From assembly GCA_029856145.1 (NCBI GenBank), contig JAHQWK010000003.1:1-64000 (forward strand): 64,000 nucleotides of DNA. The letters run 5' to 3'. The DNA comes from Promethearchaeia archaeon. GTDB lineage: Archaea > Asgardarchaeota > Lokiarchaeia > Sigyniarchaeales > SOKP01. The number at the start of each line of letters is the position of its first letter. The stretch's first letter is position 1. The translations under genes and the position numbers were made by a program. This document shows, in pieces, positions 27,856-35,950 of this stretch. A model generated the notes under the pieces. The model was not told the origin of the DNA. It saw only the letters and a list, made by a program, of their open reading frames with translations, and ran no database searches.

Positions 27856-28536
27856 TTAATTTATACCTAAGGCATTTGGACACAATTTACGACATAAATT
27901 GCATCTTTTTAGAGTATAACCTTTTTCTGTTTTGTAAATAGAATGTTGCCTACATGCTTTTTGGTTGACTGTAATTCCATCCAATGCCCCTTGAGGACAA
28001 GAATCGAGACAAATTTGACAATCTGTTATACATCCTTCATAATCGATAATATTATCTCCATCTAAATTAACATTTACTAATACAGCTCCAAGTTGGATCA
28101 TATTCCCATATTTCTCATTTATTAACAATGTGTTTTTTCCTAAAACTCCCAATCCTGCAAGATAGCCTGCATGTCTTAATGATAAAATCGCTCTACCATA
28201 TGCTCTTTCAGGCTCCCAGTGTTCATAAGGATCATCAGAAGGAATAGGAACGCAACCAATATCAATTTCTTCAAACATCCTCACAATTTTTAATGTTAAA
28301 GCATCTACTTGGTTTATAACTATAGTGTTAAAATGGGAATAAGGTACATAGCTCGTTGCTGATAGGGGTGATCGAGGGATTATTCTAGCAAAAGCAATTA
28401 CTGTTTTGCACTCTTTATATATATCTTGAGGGTGAAAACCACTAGGGGCTTTAGTAAATCTATCAACAGGAGCAAATCCACAAAGATCAGCTCCTAATTC
28501 TTTAATGTTTTCATTAATTGTTAGAGGATCAATCAT
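27856..28536 (-). CDS. QueG-like 4Fe-4S protein (epoxyqueuosine reductase family relative)
   Basis: A 226-residue protein with a mixed N-terminal domain resembling the cobalamin-binding half of QueG (RAYGRAILSLRHAGYLAGLG, LGKNTLLI) and two C-terminal 4Fe-4S motifs (CITDCQICLDSCP and CNLCRKLCP). It is much shorter than bacterial QueG (about 350-380 residues), lacking the C-terminal repeats, and so may not act on tRNA epoxyqueuosine. Similar short proteins occur widely in anaerobes with unknown substrates. It sits between the convergent thiC and the thiDN gene. A partial copy of its 3' end is at 24433-24555. Confidence 0.8.
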   Translation of the reverse strand: MIDPLTINENIKELGADLCGFAPVDRFTKAPSGFHPQDIYKECKTVIAFARIIPRSPLSATSYVPYSHFNTIVINQVDALTLKIVRMFEEIDIGCVPIPSDDPYEHWEPERAYGRAILSLRHAGYLAGLGVLGKNTLLINEKYGNMIQLGAVLVNVNLDGDNIIDYEGCITDCQICLDSCPQGALDGITVNQKACRQHSIYKTEKGYTLKRCNLCRKLCPNALGIN

Positions 28537-28591
28537 GATACATACTAGTTGGTTTTAGTTTCTTATAAAAATAGAGTTCATTTAAATCCAT

Positions 28592-30049
28592 TTAGCTGGA
28601 TATTGCATCAATTATTTTCTTAAGTTTTGTTATTATATCTTTCGAATTTTTACCGAATAACCTCATCATGGGTTCTTTTCCTAAAGCCCCTTTATCCCAA
28701 ACAATATCAGGAATTTTACCAATTTTCTCTATGCTTTTTTTAATTAACCATTGCATTGTAGAAAATTCTTTCATTTTAATTTCTTCAGGTTGATCTTCTC
28801 TAATAATCTCCGCTAACTCCAAATCTGTATTATCTTGAATGAGAACTATCCAATTTGGATTAAATCTTAAATTCATTACAAAATTGATAGAATTATCAAA
28901 CTTTTTCGCAGAAAGAATTAATCTTGCGGTATGATCTGAAACACCAAATCTTATTTCTCCAGAAGCTTTTGGAAACTCATTAATAATTGTGATTCTTCCT
29001 TCTACACTTGCAATATCGTTTTTTCCGGTAGCATTCGGAAGTGAACTAGAGATATTCATTCTCACTTCAGGAATTAATTTACTAAAATCTTTAGATTGAG
29101 AGATCACGTTATAAACTTCTTTTATTTGATTTATAACCTTTAAGCGCTCTTCAGATACAGTTAAATCGATAAATTTGCCTTTATCTGGCAATTCGATAAA
29201 AGATTGAAACTTGTTATCAAAAAAATCTTCTGCTTTAACAATGGAGTTTTCTATAGAATATCCCTTAGCCAAAAATGCTGTAATCGCTGATGAAAAGACA
29301 CAACCCGTCCCATGAACGTTTCCCTCAAAAATAACTTTTTTTTTCTTAAATAGTTGAAACACTCTTTTCATTTGACCATTTATTTCTTTGTTCAATAAAA
29401 CTAAATCTAAAATTTCATTACTTTTACTTCTTGCACTTTTAATAACTACTGCCTTTTCGATTCTCTTGGAATTTTCATTTCTATATAATTTTTTGAGTAA
29501 AATTTCAGCGGCTTCTTTAAGTTCATCAATACTTTCATTTGATAGATTGCTCAAATTTATATTCGAATAGAAGGAAGCTTCTGTTATATTAGGTGTAATT
29601 ATTTTTACATGAGGAAATAGATTTCTCTCAATCTCTGACTCTAATCCTTCACTAGAAAGTCTTCCCCCCGCACTAGCTATCAAAATTGGATCGAGGATAG
29701 CATTTAGATTATAATTTTTAATATTTTGGATAATTATATCTATTGTTTTTACATCGGGAATCATTCCAATTTTCACATATTTTATTGGATAAACTGTTAA
29801 TATTGCGTCTAATTGATTATTTAATTCATCTGAAAGAGATTTATAGCCAATAAATTTCGTAGCTGTTTGGTAAGTAATTGCAGTAATAACAGAAAAAGGA
29901 TGAACTCCACACCTATCAAAAGTTCTAATATCTGCTTGAATTCCTGCTCCAGAAGTAGGATCTGCTCCCGCAATTGTTAAACAAAGGGGTTTCATAATAA
30001 TAATAGGTTCAGAAACAATAAATTTATTTACTTTCTTTGATTCGATCAT
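28592..30049 (-). CDS. thiD: Bifunctional HMP(-P) kinase / thiamine-phosphate synthase (ThiD-ThiN fusion)
   Basis: The N-terminal ~270 residues are ThiD: LCLTIAGADPTSGAGIQADI at the start, then GCVFSSAITAFLA with the anion-hole GTGC. The C-terminal ~190 residues match archaeal ThiN (EVRMNISSSLPNATGKND, EIRFGVSDHTARLIL), which couples HMP-PP with thiazole phosphate. Together they finish thiamine phosphate synthesis begun by ThiC. The start shown overlaps the RING gene by 26 bases. ATG 29995 (467 residues) is a real alternative because the fold begins right there, and neither start has a strong Shine-Dalgarno sequence. Confidence 0.92.
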   Translation of the reverse strand: MIESKKVNKFIVSEPIIIMKPLCLTIAGADPTSGAGIQADIRTFDRCGVHPFSVITAITYQTATKFIGYKSLSDELNNQLDAILTVYPIKYVKIGMIPDVKTIDIIIQNIKNYNLNAILDPILIASAGGRLSSEGLESEIERNLFPHVKIITPNITEASFYSNINLSNLSNESIDELKEAAEILLKKLYRNENSKRIEKAVVIKSARSKSNEILDLVLLNKEINGQMKRVFQLFKKKKVIFEGNVHGTGCVFSSAITAFLAKGYSIENSIVKAEDFFDNKFQSFIELPDKGKFIDLTVSEERLKVINQIKEVYNVISQSKDFSKLIPEVRMNISSSLPNATGKNDIASVEGRITIINEFPKASGEIRFGVSDHTARLILSAKKFDNSINFVMNLRFNPNWIVLIQDNTDLELAEIIREDQPEEIKMKEFSTMQWLIKKSIEKIGKIPDIVWDKGALGKEPMMRLFGKNSKDIITKLKKIIDAISS

Positions 30050-30608
30050 AAGCCCATTGGGCTTTGTCCTTAAGACCTATTTTCTCATATGCTTTACCTA
30101 ATAATAGAAATCCGTCTGGATAATCAAATCTTATTTTAACTAATTTAAATAAAAAGTTTATAGCTAAATCATATCGCCCTTTTAGAAAATTGGCTTTACC
30201 TAATAAAAAAAGAGCATTCAAATTGTTATCATCAATTACAGTTTCACTGTATGAATCTAAAAGTTTATCAATTGCTTCATTATATTTTTCCTCTTCTATT
30301 AGGGTTTCAATAGTTTCAATGAATTTTAGGAATACTATTTTACTAGCAATTTCTTCTACTTTTTTCATTGATTCTTTGTGCAATTCCTTATCTAAGGCAT
30401 CCTGTTTTTCTTTTTCTTTTTTTTCCTTATAATCTTTAAATTGGTCAATTAAACTTTGAGGATATGGTTCACTACATAATGGACAATTTTGTGAATGCAT
30501 TAACCATTCAGCTAGACAGGTTTTGTGAACGAGATGTAAATTTTTACAACTTTTAAAAGAATCTGTGTTTTCATCTATATTCAAATGGCAAATTATACAA
30601 GAGGGCAT
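30024..30608 (-). CDS. RING-H2 finger protein with TPR-like repeats
   Basis: A 194-residue protein. Residues 4-45 form a full RING-H2 zinc-binding pattern: Cys4, Cys7, Cys21, His25, His28, Cys31, Cys42 and Cys45, spaced C-x2-C-x13-C-x3-H-x2-H-x2-C-x10-C-x2-C. They include the hallmark Trp35 (CLAEWL) and CPLC ending. A charged helix (55-95) follows, then TPR-like helices (IETLIEEEKYNEAIDKLLDS, NALFLLGKANFLKGRYDLAI, FLLLGKAYEKIGLKDKAQWA). In eukaryotes RING-H2 domains recruit ubiquitin-conjugating enzymes, and TPRs choose clients. No E1, E2 or ubiquitin gene lies in the window, so ligase activity is inference. It heads a unit with thiDN. Confidence 0.85.
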   Translation of the reverse strand: MPSCIICHLNIDENTDSFKSCKNLHLVHKTCLAEWLMHSQNCPLCSEPYPQSLIDQFKDYKEKKEKEKQDALDKELHKESMKKVEEIASKIVFLKFIETIETLIEEEKYNEAIDKLLDSYSETVIDDNNLNALFLLGKANFLKGRYDLAINFLFKLVKIRFDYPDGFLLLGKAYEKIGLKDKAQWAYDRIKESK

Positions 30609-30797
30609 TATAATTTATCTGCGTTTTTTTAAAGTTTTCAACTCTATTCACGTAGTATAATAAATTAAAAATACTTACTATTTTTAAGAATATCGAAGTC
30701 GAAACTTCCCTAAAAATAATATATAAAAATAACTATTTTTATTATATGGGTAAATACACTTTTATGCTATTATAGTTTACAAAGGGTAGATAAACTC

Positions 30798-32384
30798 ATG
30801 TCAATAAATAGAAAAGGTCTTTTCAATGAATTGTTCAGCCAATTCTTAGATGTTAATAAAGATGTAGAAGCAGTTATAGTAAGTGATAAGCAAGGTTTAG
30901 TTATTGCCGGTGAAAAAAGAAGCGACGTAGATATGGAAATTGTTTCTGTGTTAACTTCTATAATTAATCCAATCATTGAAAGGATTCGCGATGAATTTAT
31001 GTTCAAAAAATTTGGGACTGCTAGCTTTGACACAGAATTCTATAGACTATTATTTATTTCCTTGGATGAAAAAAGAACTCTAAGTGTCGTTTTAAATAAT
31101 TTAGCATCTGTAGATAAAGCATCTCCATATGCTTATCTACTTGCCGAAAAATCTGTCCAAATCCTTAATGCAATGGAGGGCGATAATATTCAGTTAACAA
31201 TCCCTAACTTCGAATATGAAACAGATGAAACTACTTATTCTGAAAGAGTAAAAAACCAAATTTATCAAATGCGATTAGATCAAGGTGGACTATATCGTTT
31301 CAAATTTGTCATTATTGGAAATCATGAAGTAGGAAAAACTAGTCTTGTCAGACGATTTGTAGAAAATAAATTTTCGCACGATTATCGTGCAACTATAGGA
31401 TTGAATATACTATCTCATTCCATTGAATTTTTTGGAAATAATGTTGTTTACTCGCTCTGGGACGTAGGGGCTCAGCAATATTTCAAGAGATTTCGCCAAA
31501 CTTACTATTTGGGCACACAAGCAGCGTTTATAGTTTTTGATCTCACTAATAGGAAATCTTTAGAAAGCATTAAGGAATGGTATAAAGAATTAGAGGACTT
31601 TATAGGCGGAAGAGGGATTCCAATTATTATTATAGGAAATAAAAAGGACTTAAAAGACCAAAGAGCTATAGATTATGAAGACGGTGTGAAAGTAGTGAAT
31701 GAATTATCTGATAAACCAAATATCAAAATATCTTATATTGAAACTAGTGCTTTAACAGGGGAAAATGTTGAAGATGCGTTTACATTAATTGCATATCATT
31801 ATATTTCAAAAAGTAAAGAAGAAGAAGAGGAAAGAGTTAAGCAAGATTTGGTAGAGGAACTCAATTCTATCCTGAAAGAAAGAAAAGTGATAGGAGAAAT
31901 TTTAGACTCATTATTAACATTGACAATAATATCTGAAAATGAATTCTGGAGCCCTGGTTTACAGATTCTCTCAGAAATCAATGATTTAAATGAATGTGAA
32001 AAACTCAAAGACGATAAAGAAGAAAAATTATATACATTCTCAAATGGAGTAATCTTAAAGAATTATCTTTACCATAATTTTGAACTGTGTGATTCTGATG
32101 GAGTTTTCTGCATTTTTGATGCCCGTGATAAAGATCATATAGATCCAAATTGGAAAGACGTTGTCGTTAAAATCATAAATGACATTAAAAAGAATAAAGT
32201 TGTTTTAATTGGGATTCGGGTTTCAGATAAAAGCGATTGGTCAGCTATTATGGAAGAATTTAATGTTAACGAATTATTAGAACAGAAAATGGTATCTTTA
32301 CTATTCTTCAAACTAGGTCTCGAATATCGATTAGAAATATACGATCAACTAAAAGTTATGTTAAATACAATAAGGTATCTTTAA
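30798..32384 (+). CDS. Roadblock-Ras-like GTPase fusion protein (copy 1)
   Basis: The 528-residue protein has three parts. Residues 5-125 are a roadblock/LC7 domain (DVEAVIVSDKQGLVIAGEK, LLFISLDEKRTLSVVLNN). Residues 168-345 are a Ras-superfamily G domain: P-loop GNHEVGKT (174-181), switch I ATIG, WDVGAQ (221-226), NKKD (281-284) and ETSAL. Residues 350-528 are an alpha/beta domain I do not recognise, shared with copy 2. In switch II the Gly of the DxxGQ motif is Ala (DVGAQ). Roadblock folds act as GTPase regulators or dimerisation platforms, so this protein may carry its own regulator. Start ATG 30798 is used. Confidence 0.92.
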   Translation: MSINRKGLFNELFSQFLDVNKDVEAVIVSDKQGLVIAGEKRSDVDMEIVSVLTSIINPIIERIRDEFMFKKFGTASFDTEFYRLLFISLDEKRTLSVVLNNLASVDKASPYAYLLAEKSVQILNAMEGDNIQLTIPNFEYETDETTYSERVKNQIYQMRLDQGGLYRFKFVIIGNHEVGKTSLVRRFVENKFSHDYRATIGLNILSHSIEFFGNNVVYSLWDVGAQQYFKRFRQTYYLGTQAAFIVFDLTNRKSLESIKEWYKELEDFIGGRGIPIIIIGNKKDLKDQRAIDYEDGVKVVNELSDKPNIKISYIETSALTGENVEDAFTLIAYHYISKSKEEEEERVKQDLVEELNSILKERKVIGEILDSLLTLTIISENEFWSPGLQILSEINDLNECEKLKDDKEEKLYTFSNGVILKNYLYHNFELCDSDGVFCIFDARDKDHIDPNWKDVVVKIINDIKKNKVVLIGIRVSDKSDWSAIMEEFNVNELLEQKMVSLLFFKLGLEYRLEIYDQLKVMLNTIRYL

Positions 32385-32502
32385 TTACTCAGTATCTTGA
32401 AAATATACATTCAAAAGAAGATCAGTGGCTATTAATAATCAATAATAAAAATCCCCATAATAAATATAATATAGATATTATAATATCGAATTATAGTATT
32501 AT

Positions 32503-34080
32503 TTGCGAGTAGAGAAACTTTTGCCATTACAAAAAAATAAGCTCTTTAAAGAATTATTTAATAAGTTCTTAGAATCTAACACTGAAGTAGAAGCTATTAT
32601 CATATCAGATGTAGAAGGTTTAATAATTGCGGGAGAAAAAAGGAAGGATATTGATATGGAATTAGTTTCTGTTTTAACTTCAATTATCAATCCTATCTTA
32701 AGTCGTATGCGTAGTGAATTTGAATTTCAAAAATTCGGAAATGCAAGTTTTGATACGGAGGATCATCGCCTATTATTTATCTCTGTTGATGAGGAAAGAA
32801 TTTTAAGCTTAGTTTTAGAAAGCATTGCTTCAATTGAAAGAATGTCACCATATGGACTTTTTCTAGCAGAGAAGACAGCACAAATCCTCACAGCTGACGA
32901 AGAAGATTTAATTCAGGTTGTAATTCCCAATTTTGAATATGAAGCGGGTAATGTTGAACGATTAAAAAATCAACTATACGAAATGCAATTAGGATTAGGT
33001 GGTGAATATCGTTTTAAATTTGTTATTTTAGGTGATCATGAAGTTGGAAAAACCTCAATCATCCGAAGATTTGTTGAAAAAAGATACACAACAGATTATA
33101 GAGCAACTATAGGTCTCAATGTTTTATCTCATGAGTTCGAATTTTTTGGAAATAAAATTGGTGTAACTCTTTACGACATAGGAGCCCAAAAATTCTTTCG
33201 TCGTTTTCGAAAAATCTATTATTTGGGAGCCCAAGCAGCCTTCATCGTATTTGATCTTACGAATCGCGAATCTTTCGAAAACATTAAAAGTTGGTATGAG
33301 GAACTGAAGCTCTTTACTTCTGGAGAAGATATTCCCATTGTAATAGTTGGAAATAAAACAGATTTAACTGAAGAGAGAAAAGTATTTTATCAAGAAGGTG
33401 CAAAATTAGCGAATAATCTATCCCAAAGCGAAAAAATAAAGATTTCATACATTGAAACAAGTGCATTAAATGGTAGCAATGTAGAGGATGCTTTTAACTT
33501 AATTTCGTATCATTATGTAATGAAAAGCAAAGAAATTGAAGAAGAAAGACGTGGTGATATTTTACTTGATATTATTAACTCGATCTTGAAAAAGAAAATT
33601 GTCTTAACTTTATCTTTAATCTCTGAAAACTTACAATGGAGTCCTGGATTACAAATCATAACGAATATTGCAAAATTAGGAGGTAAATCTCTTATAAGAG
33701 ATTATGATGATGAGGAAGTTTATCAGTTTACGAATGGTTTGATTATAAAGCAGCATCAATATTCTGCTATTGATGATATTTCCAGTTCTGATGGAATATT
33801 TTGTATTTTCGATACTCGAACAAAAGGAACAGTAGACCAAAACTGGAAAGAACTCATAATAAAAATCATAGAAAACATAAAAGAGAACGGGGTAATTTTA
33901 ATTGGAATCAGAGCTTCAGAGAGCAGTAATTGGTCTGAGGTAATCGAACAATTAAATGTTGATGAATACCTTGAAAAAAAAGTAGTTGATCTCTTATTCT
34001 TTAGAATTGGCACTGATTTCAGGCTGGATATCTTCGATCAATTGAAAGTAATGCTTTCTGCTATAGATAATAAATATTAA
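32503..34080 (+). CDS. Roadblock-Ras-like GTPase fusion protein (copy 2)
   Basis: A tandem paralogue of the preceding gene with the same three-part layout: roadblock domain (residues 12-135), G domain with P-loop GDHEVGKT (177-184), YDIGAQ in switch II (224-229), NKTD (284-287) and ETSAL, and the same C-terminal domain (LTLSLISENLQWSPGLQI, DGIFCIFDTRTKG). Switch II again has Ala in place of Gly. The start codon appears to be TTG 32503; no ATG lies near the start of the homology and no clear Shine-Dalgarno sequence is seen. The ~118-base gap may hold its own TATA-like element. Confidence 0.9.
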   Translation: MRVEKLLPLQKNKLFKELFNKFLESNTEVEAIIISDVEGLIIAGEKRKDIDMELVSVLTSIINPILSRMRSEFEFQKFGNASFDTEDHRLLFISVDEERILSLVLESIASIERMSPYGLFLAEKTAQILTADEEDLIQVVIPNFEYEAGNVERLKNQLYEMQLGLGGEYRFKFVILGDHEVGKTSIIRRFVEKRYTTDYRATIGLNVLSHEFEFFGNKIGVTLYDIGAQKFFRRFRKIYYLGAQAAFIVFDLTNRESFENIKSWYEELKLFTSGEDIPIVIVGNKTDLTEERKVFYQEGAKLANNLSQSEKIKISYIETSALNGSNVEDAFNLISYHYVMKSKEIEEERRGDILLDIINSILKKKIVLTLSLISENLQWSPGLQIITNIAKLGGKSLIRDYDDEEVYQFTNGLIIKQHQYSAIDDISSSDGIFCIFDTRTKGTVDQNWKELIIKIIENIKENGVILIGIRASESSNWSEVIEQLNVDEYLEKKVVDLLFFRIGTDFRLDIFDQLKVMLSAIDNKY

Positions 34081-34190
34081 TATTTCACCCTTTTAAGAAA
34101 GATCAATTATCTTTACATTAAAGTTAGATAAGATATAAAATATCTACAAAAATATTAGAATTATTAGATCTGGTTAGATAGAGTAATTTT

Positions 34191-34340
34191 TTAATCATTA
34201 TAATTTAAAAATTTCAAAATTGAAAAAAATCTCAGATCTAAAAGCTCAGAACCATATCCACGAGCTTTTTTCTCAGACATCGCTATTTTGACTTCTGATG
34301 AATTTATTAACCCAAACACATTATTTCGAAAAGCTACCAT
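34191..34340 (-). other. Possible short ORF or gene remnant (49 codons)
   Basis: Within the 34081-34445 gap, the minus strand reads from ATG 34338-34340 to TAA 34191-34193 (MVAFRNNVFGLINSSEVKIA...). The composition is protein-like, but there is no Shine-Dalgarno sequence or recognisable family. It could be the tail of a lost gene. The rest of this gap contains only the histone promoter and leader. Confidence 0.2.
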
Positions 34341-34344
34341 AATC

Positions 34345-34355
34345 TTTATATATTT
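34345..34355 (+). promoter_or_regulatory. TATA box of the histone gene
   Basis: TTTATATATTT is a near-perfect archaeal TATA element about 90 bases before the histone ATG, implying a leader of about 65 bases. The gene also has GTGGAGGAA (around 34431-34439) as a strong Shine-Dalgarno sequence, an unusually complete expression signal set in this window. Confidence 0.55.
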
Positions 34356-34445
34356 GAAAGAAGTAATATACCATAATAAAGTTCATATTGAAAAATTTGG
34401 ACTTTGAGAAATTATATTAAAAATTAAAAGTGGAGGAATAATAAA

Positions 34446-34687
34446 ATGGCAAAGAAGGTATGTAAAAGCATCTCGCTTAGCACGTCAATTTTGCCTGGTC
34501 TCCTGTCCGAAAGTTGATGAAAGATAACGGCGCTGAGATGGTCGCCCGAGATGCTGTTGATGCCTTAATTGACTACTTAGAAAAGTTAGCCAAAGGTATG
34601 ACAAACAAAGCACTTGAGATGACTAGACATGCTGGTCGAAAGAAACTCACGCTTGACGACATGGGCTTGGCAATGAAAATAATCTAA
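34446..34687 (+). pseudogene. Archaeal histone gene with a frameshift near codon 23
   Basis: From 34514 one frame reads LMKDNGAEMVARDAVDALID, YLEKLAKGMTNKALEMTRHA, GRKKLTLDDMGLAMKII and stop: a full archaeal histone fold with the diagnostic RHAGRK loop. The first 22 codons (ATG 34446, MAKK..., ILPGLLSES) are in another frame and reach TGA at 34515-34517. One missing base near 34512-34514 would rejoin them into an ~80-residue histone. A strong Shine-Dalgarno sequence and TATA box precede ATG 34446, and codons look richer in G+C than neighbouring genes. Either the gene is broken, the sequence has an indel error, or ATG 34517 makes a shorter 56-residue histone fold. Confidence 0.85.
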
Positions 34688-34832
34688 TCCCAATAACATA
34701 ATTATATTTTTAAAAAATTCTATTTCTTTTTTTTTTCAATTATTTTTACTCTACATTCTAAAAATAATATTAAAATGATGAAGAATCATTAAGTTATCTT
34801 AATTTGGAAATATATTTTATAGGGGAAAAATT

Positions 34833-35918
34833 GTGCCTATATTAGATAGATCAAAAATTCGTCCTGATATTCTTAAAAATATAGATGAGAGCCAGAAGAT
34901 TCAATTGAAAGGTGTTTTAGAATATCTTAAACTTGAAGAAAATAAAGGATTCAATCCGCAAACTTATTTGCAAAAAATAACAGAAGGAAATGAGAAATTT
35001 TTTCGAATGTTATCTAAGAACGAAGGAAGCGTAGAAGATTTGTATGGTTTTTTTACTGATGAGGAAATGCGGAAACTTGCAAAATTCTTCCGATATGTTG
35101 TAAATTACTATATACAGACACAAATAAAAATTCATCCATTACCAGAAGACGTTAAAATAGAAGAAATTGATGTTGATGGGGTTCCCGCTGAATGGCAAAT
35201 AGTACCAGAAGCGACAGAAGATAAAATTATTTTGTACTTCCACGGTGGAGGTATGGTTTTAATGTCTCCCAAAACTCATAGAGCGTTAACAATTGAAATT
35301 GCACAACTTACTAAGATGCGTGTGTTAAGTGTTGATTATCGACTAGCACCTGAACATCCTTTTCCAGCACCCTTGGAAGATTGTGTCAATGCATATAAAT
35401 GGCTTCTTTCACAAGGAATAAAAACAGAAAATATTGTCATTGCTGGAGATTCAGCGGGAGGTAATTTAACACTGACAACTCTAATAAAATTAAGAGACGA
35501 AGGAATTCCATTACCCGCGGGAGCAGTAGCATTATCTCCAGGCACCGATTATACAGGTAATAGTAAATCTTTTTATGAAAATGCTAAAACTGATCCGATT
35601 TTAGCAGATAGAGGGGTATTTTGGTGGACGACAGCTTTTTTAGCAGGAGCAGATCCAAATAATCCATTGATTTCACCTGTATTAGCAGATCTAACAGGTT
35701 TACCTCCAATACTAATACAAGTAAGCACAAGTGAAATGCTTTATGACCATTCAACAAGATTTATAGAACGCGCTAAAGCAGCAGGTGTTGGTGCTACATT
35801 ACAAGAATGGAAGGACACAATCCATGTATTTCAAGGTTTTGGATTATACGATTTACCCGAAGCGAAAGAAGCAATAAATAAAATCGGAGAATTTGTCCTA
35901 AACCTTTTTAAAAATTAA
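34833..35918 (+). CDS. Alpha/beta hydrolase of the hormone-sensitive lipase family
   Basis: A 361-residue esterase or lipase. The oxyanion-hole motif HGGG lies at 137-140 (YFHGGGMVLMSPKTHR), with DYRLAPEHPFPA after it, the nucleophile elbow GDSAGG at 205-210 (Ser207), catalytic Asp in the SEMLYDHS region and His in DTIHVFQGF. About 115 N-terminal residues precede the core and may form a cap. It hydrolyses short carboxyl esters; the natural substrate is unknown. The start is GTG 34833 with AGGGG at 34821-34825. It is convergent with the interrupted reductase gene. Confidence 0.93.
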   Translation: MPILDRSKIRPDILKNIDESQKIQLKGVLEYLKLEENKGFNPQTYLQKITEGNEKFFRMLSKNEGSVEDLYGFFTDEEMRKLAKFFRYVVNYYIQTQIKIHPLPEDVKIEEIDVDGVPAEWQIVPEATEDKIILYFHGGGMVLMSPKTHRALTIEIAQLTKMRVLSVDYRLAPEHPFPAPLEDCVNAYKWLLSQGIKTENIVIAGDSAGGNLTLTTLIKLRDEGIPLPAGAVALSPGTDYTGNSKSFYENAKTDPILADRGVFWWTTAFLAGADPNNPLISPVLADLTGLPPILIQVSTSEMLYDHSTRFIERAKAAGVGATLQEWKDTIHVFQGFGLYDLPEAKEAINKIGEFVLNLFKN

Positions 35919-35950
35919 TCTTATTATTTTTTTAAATCCAATTAGTAATA

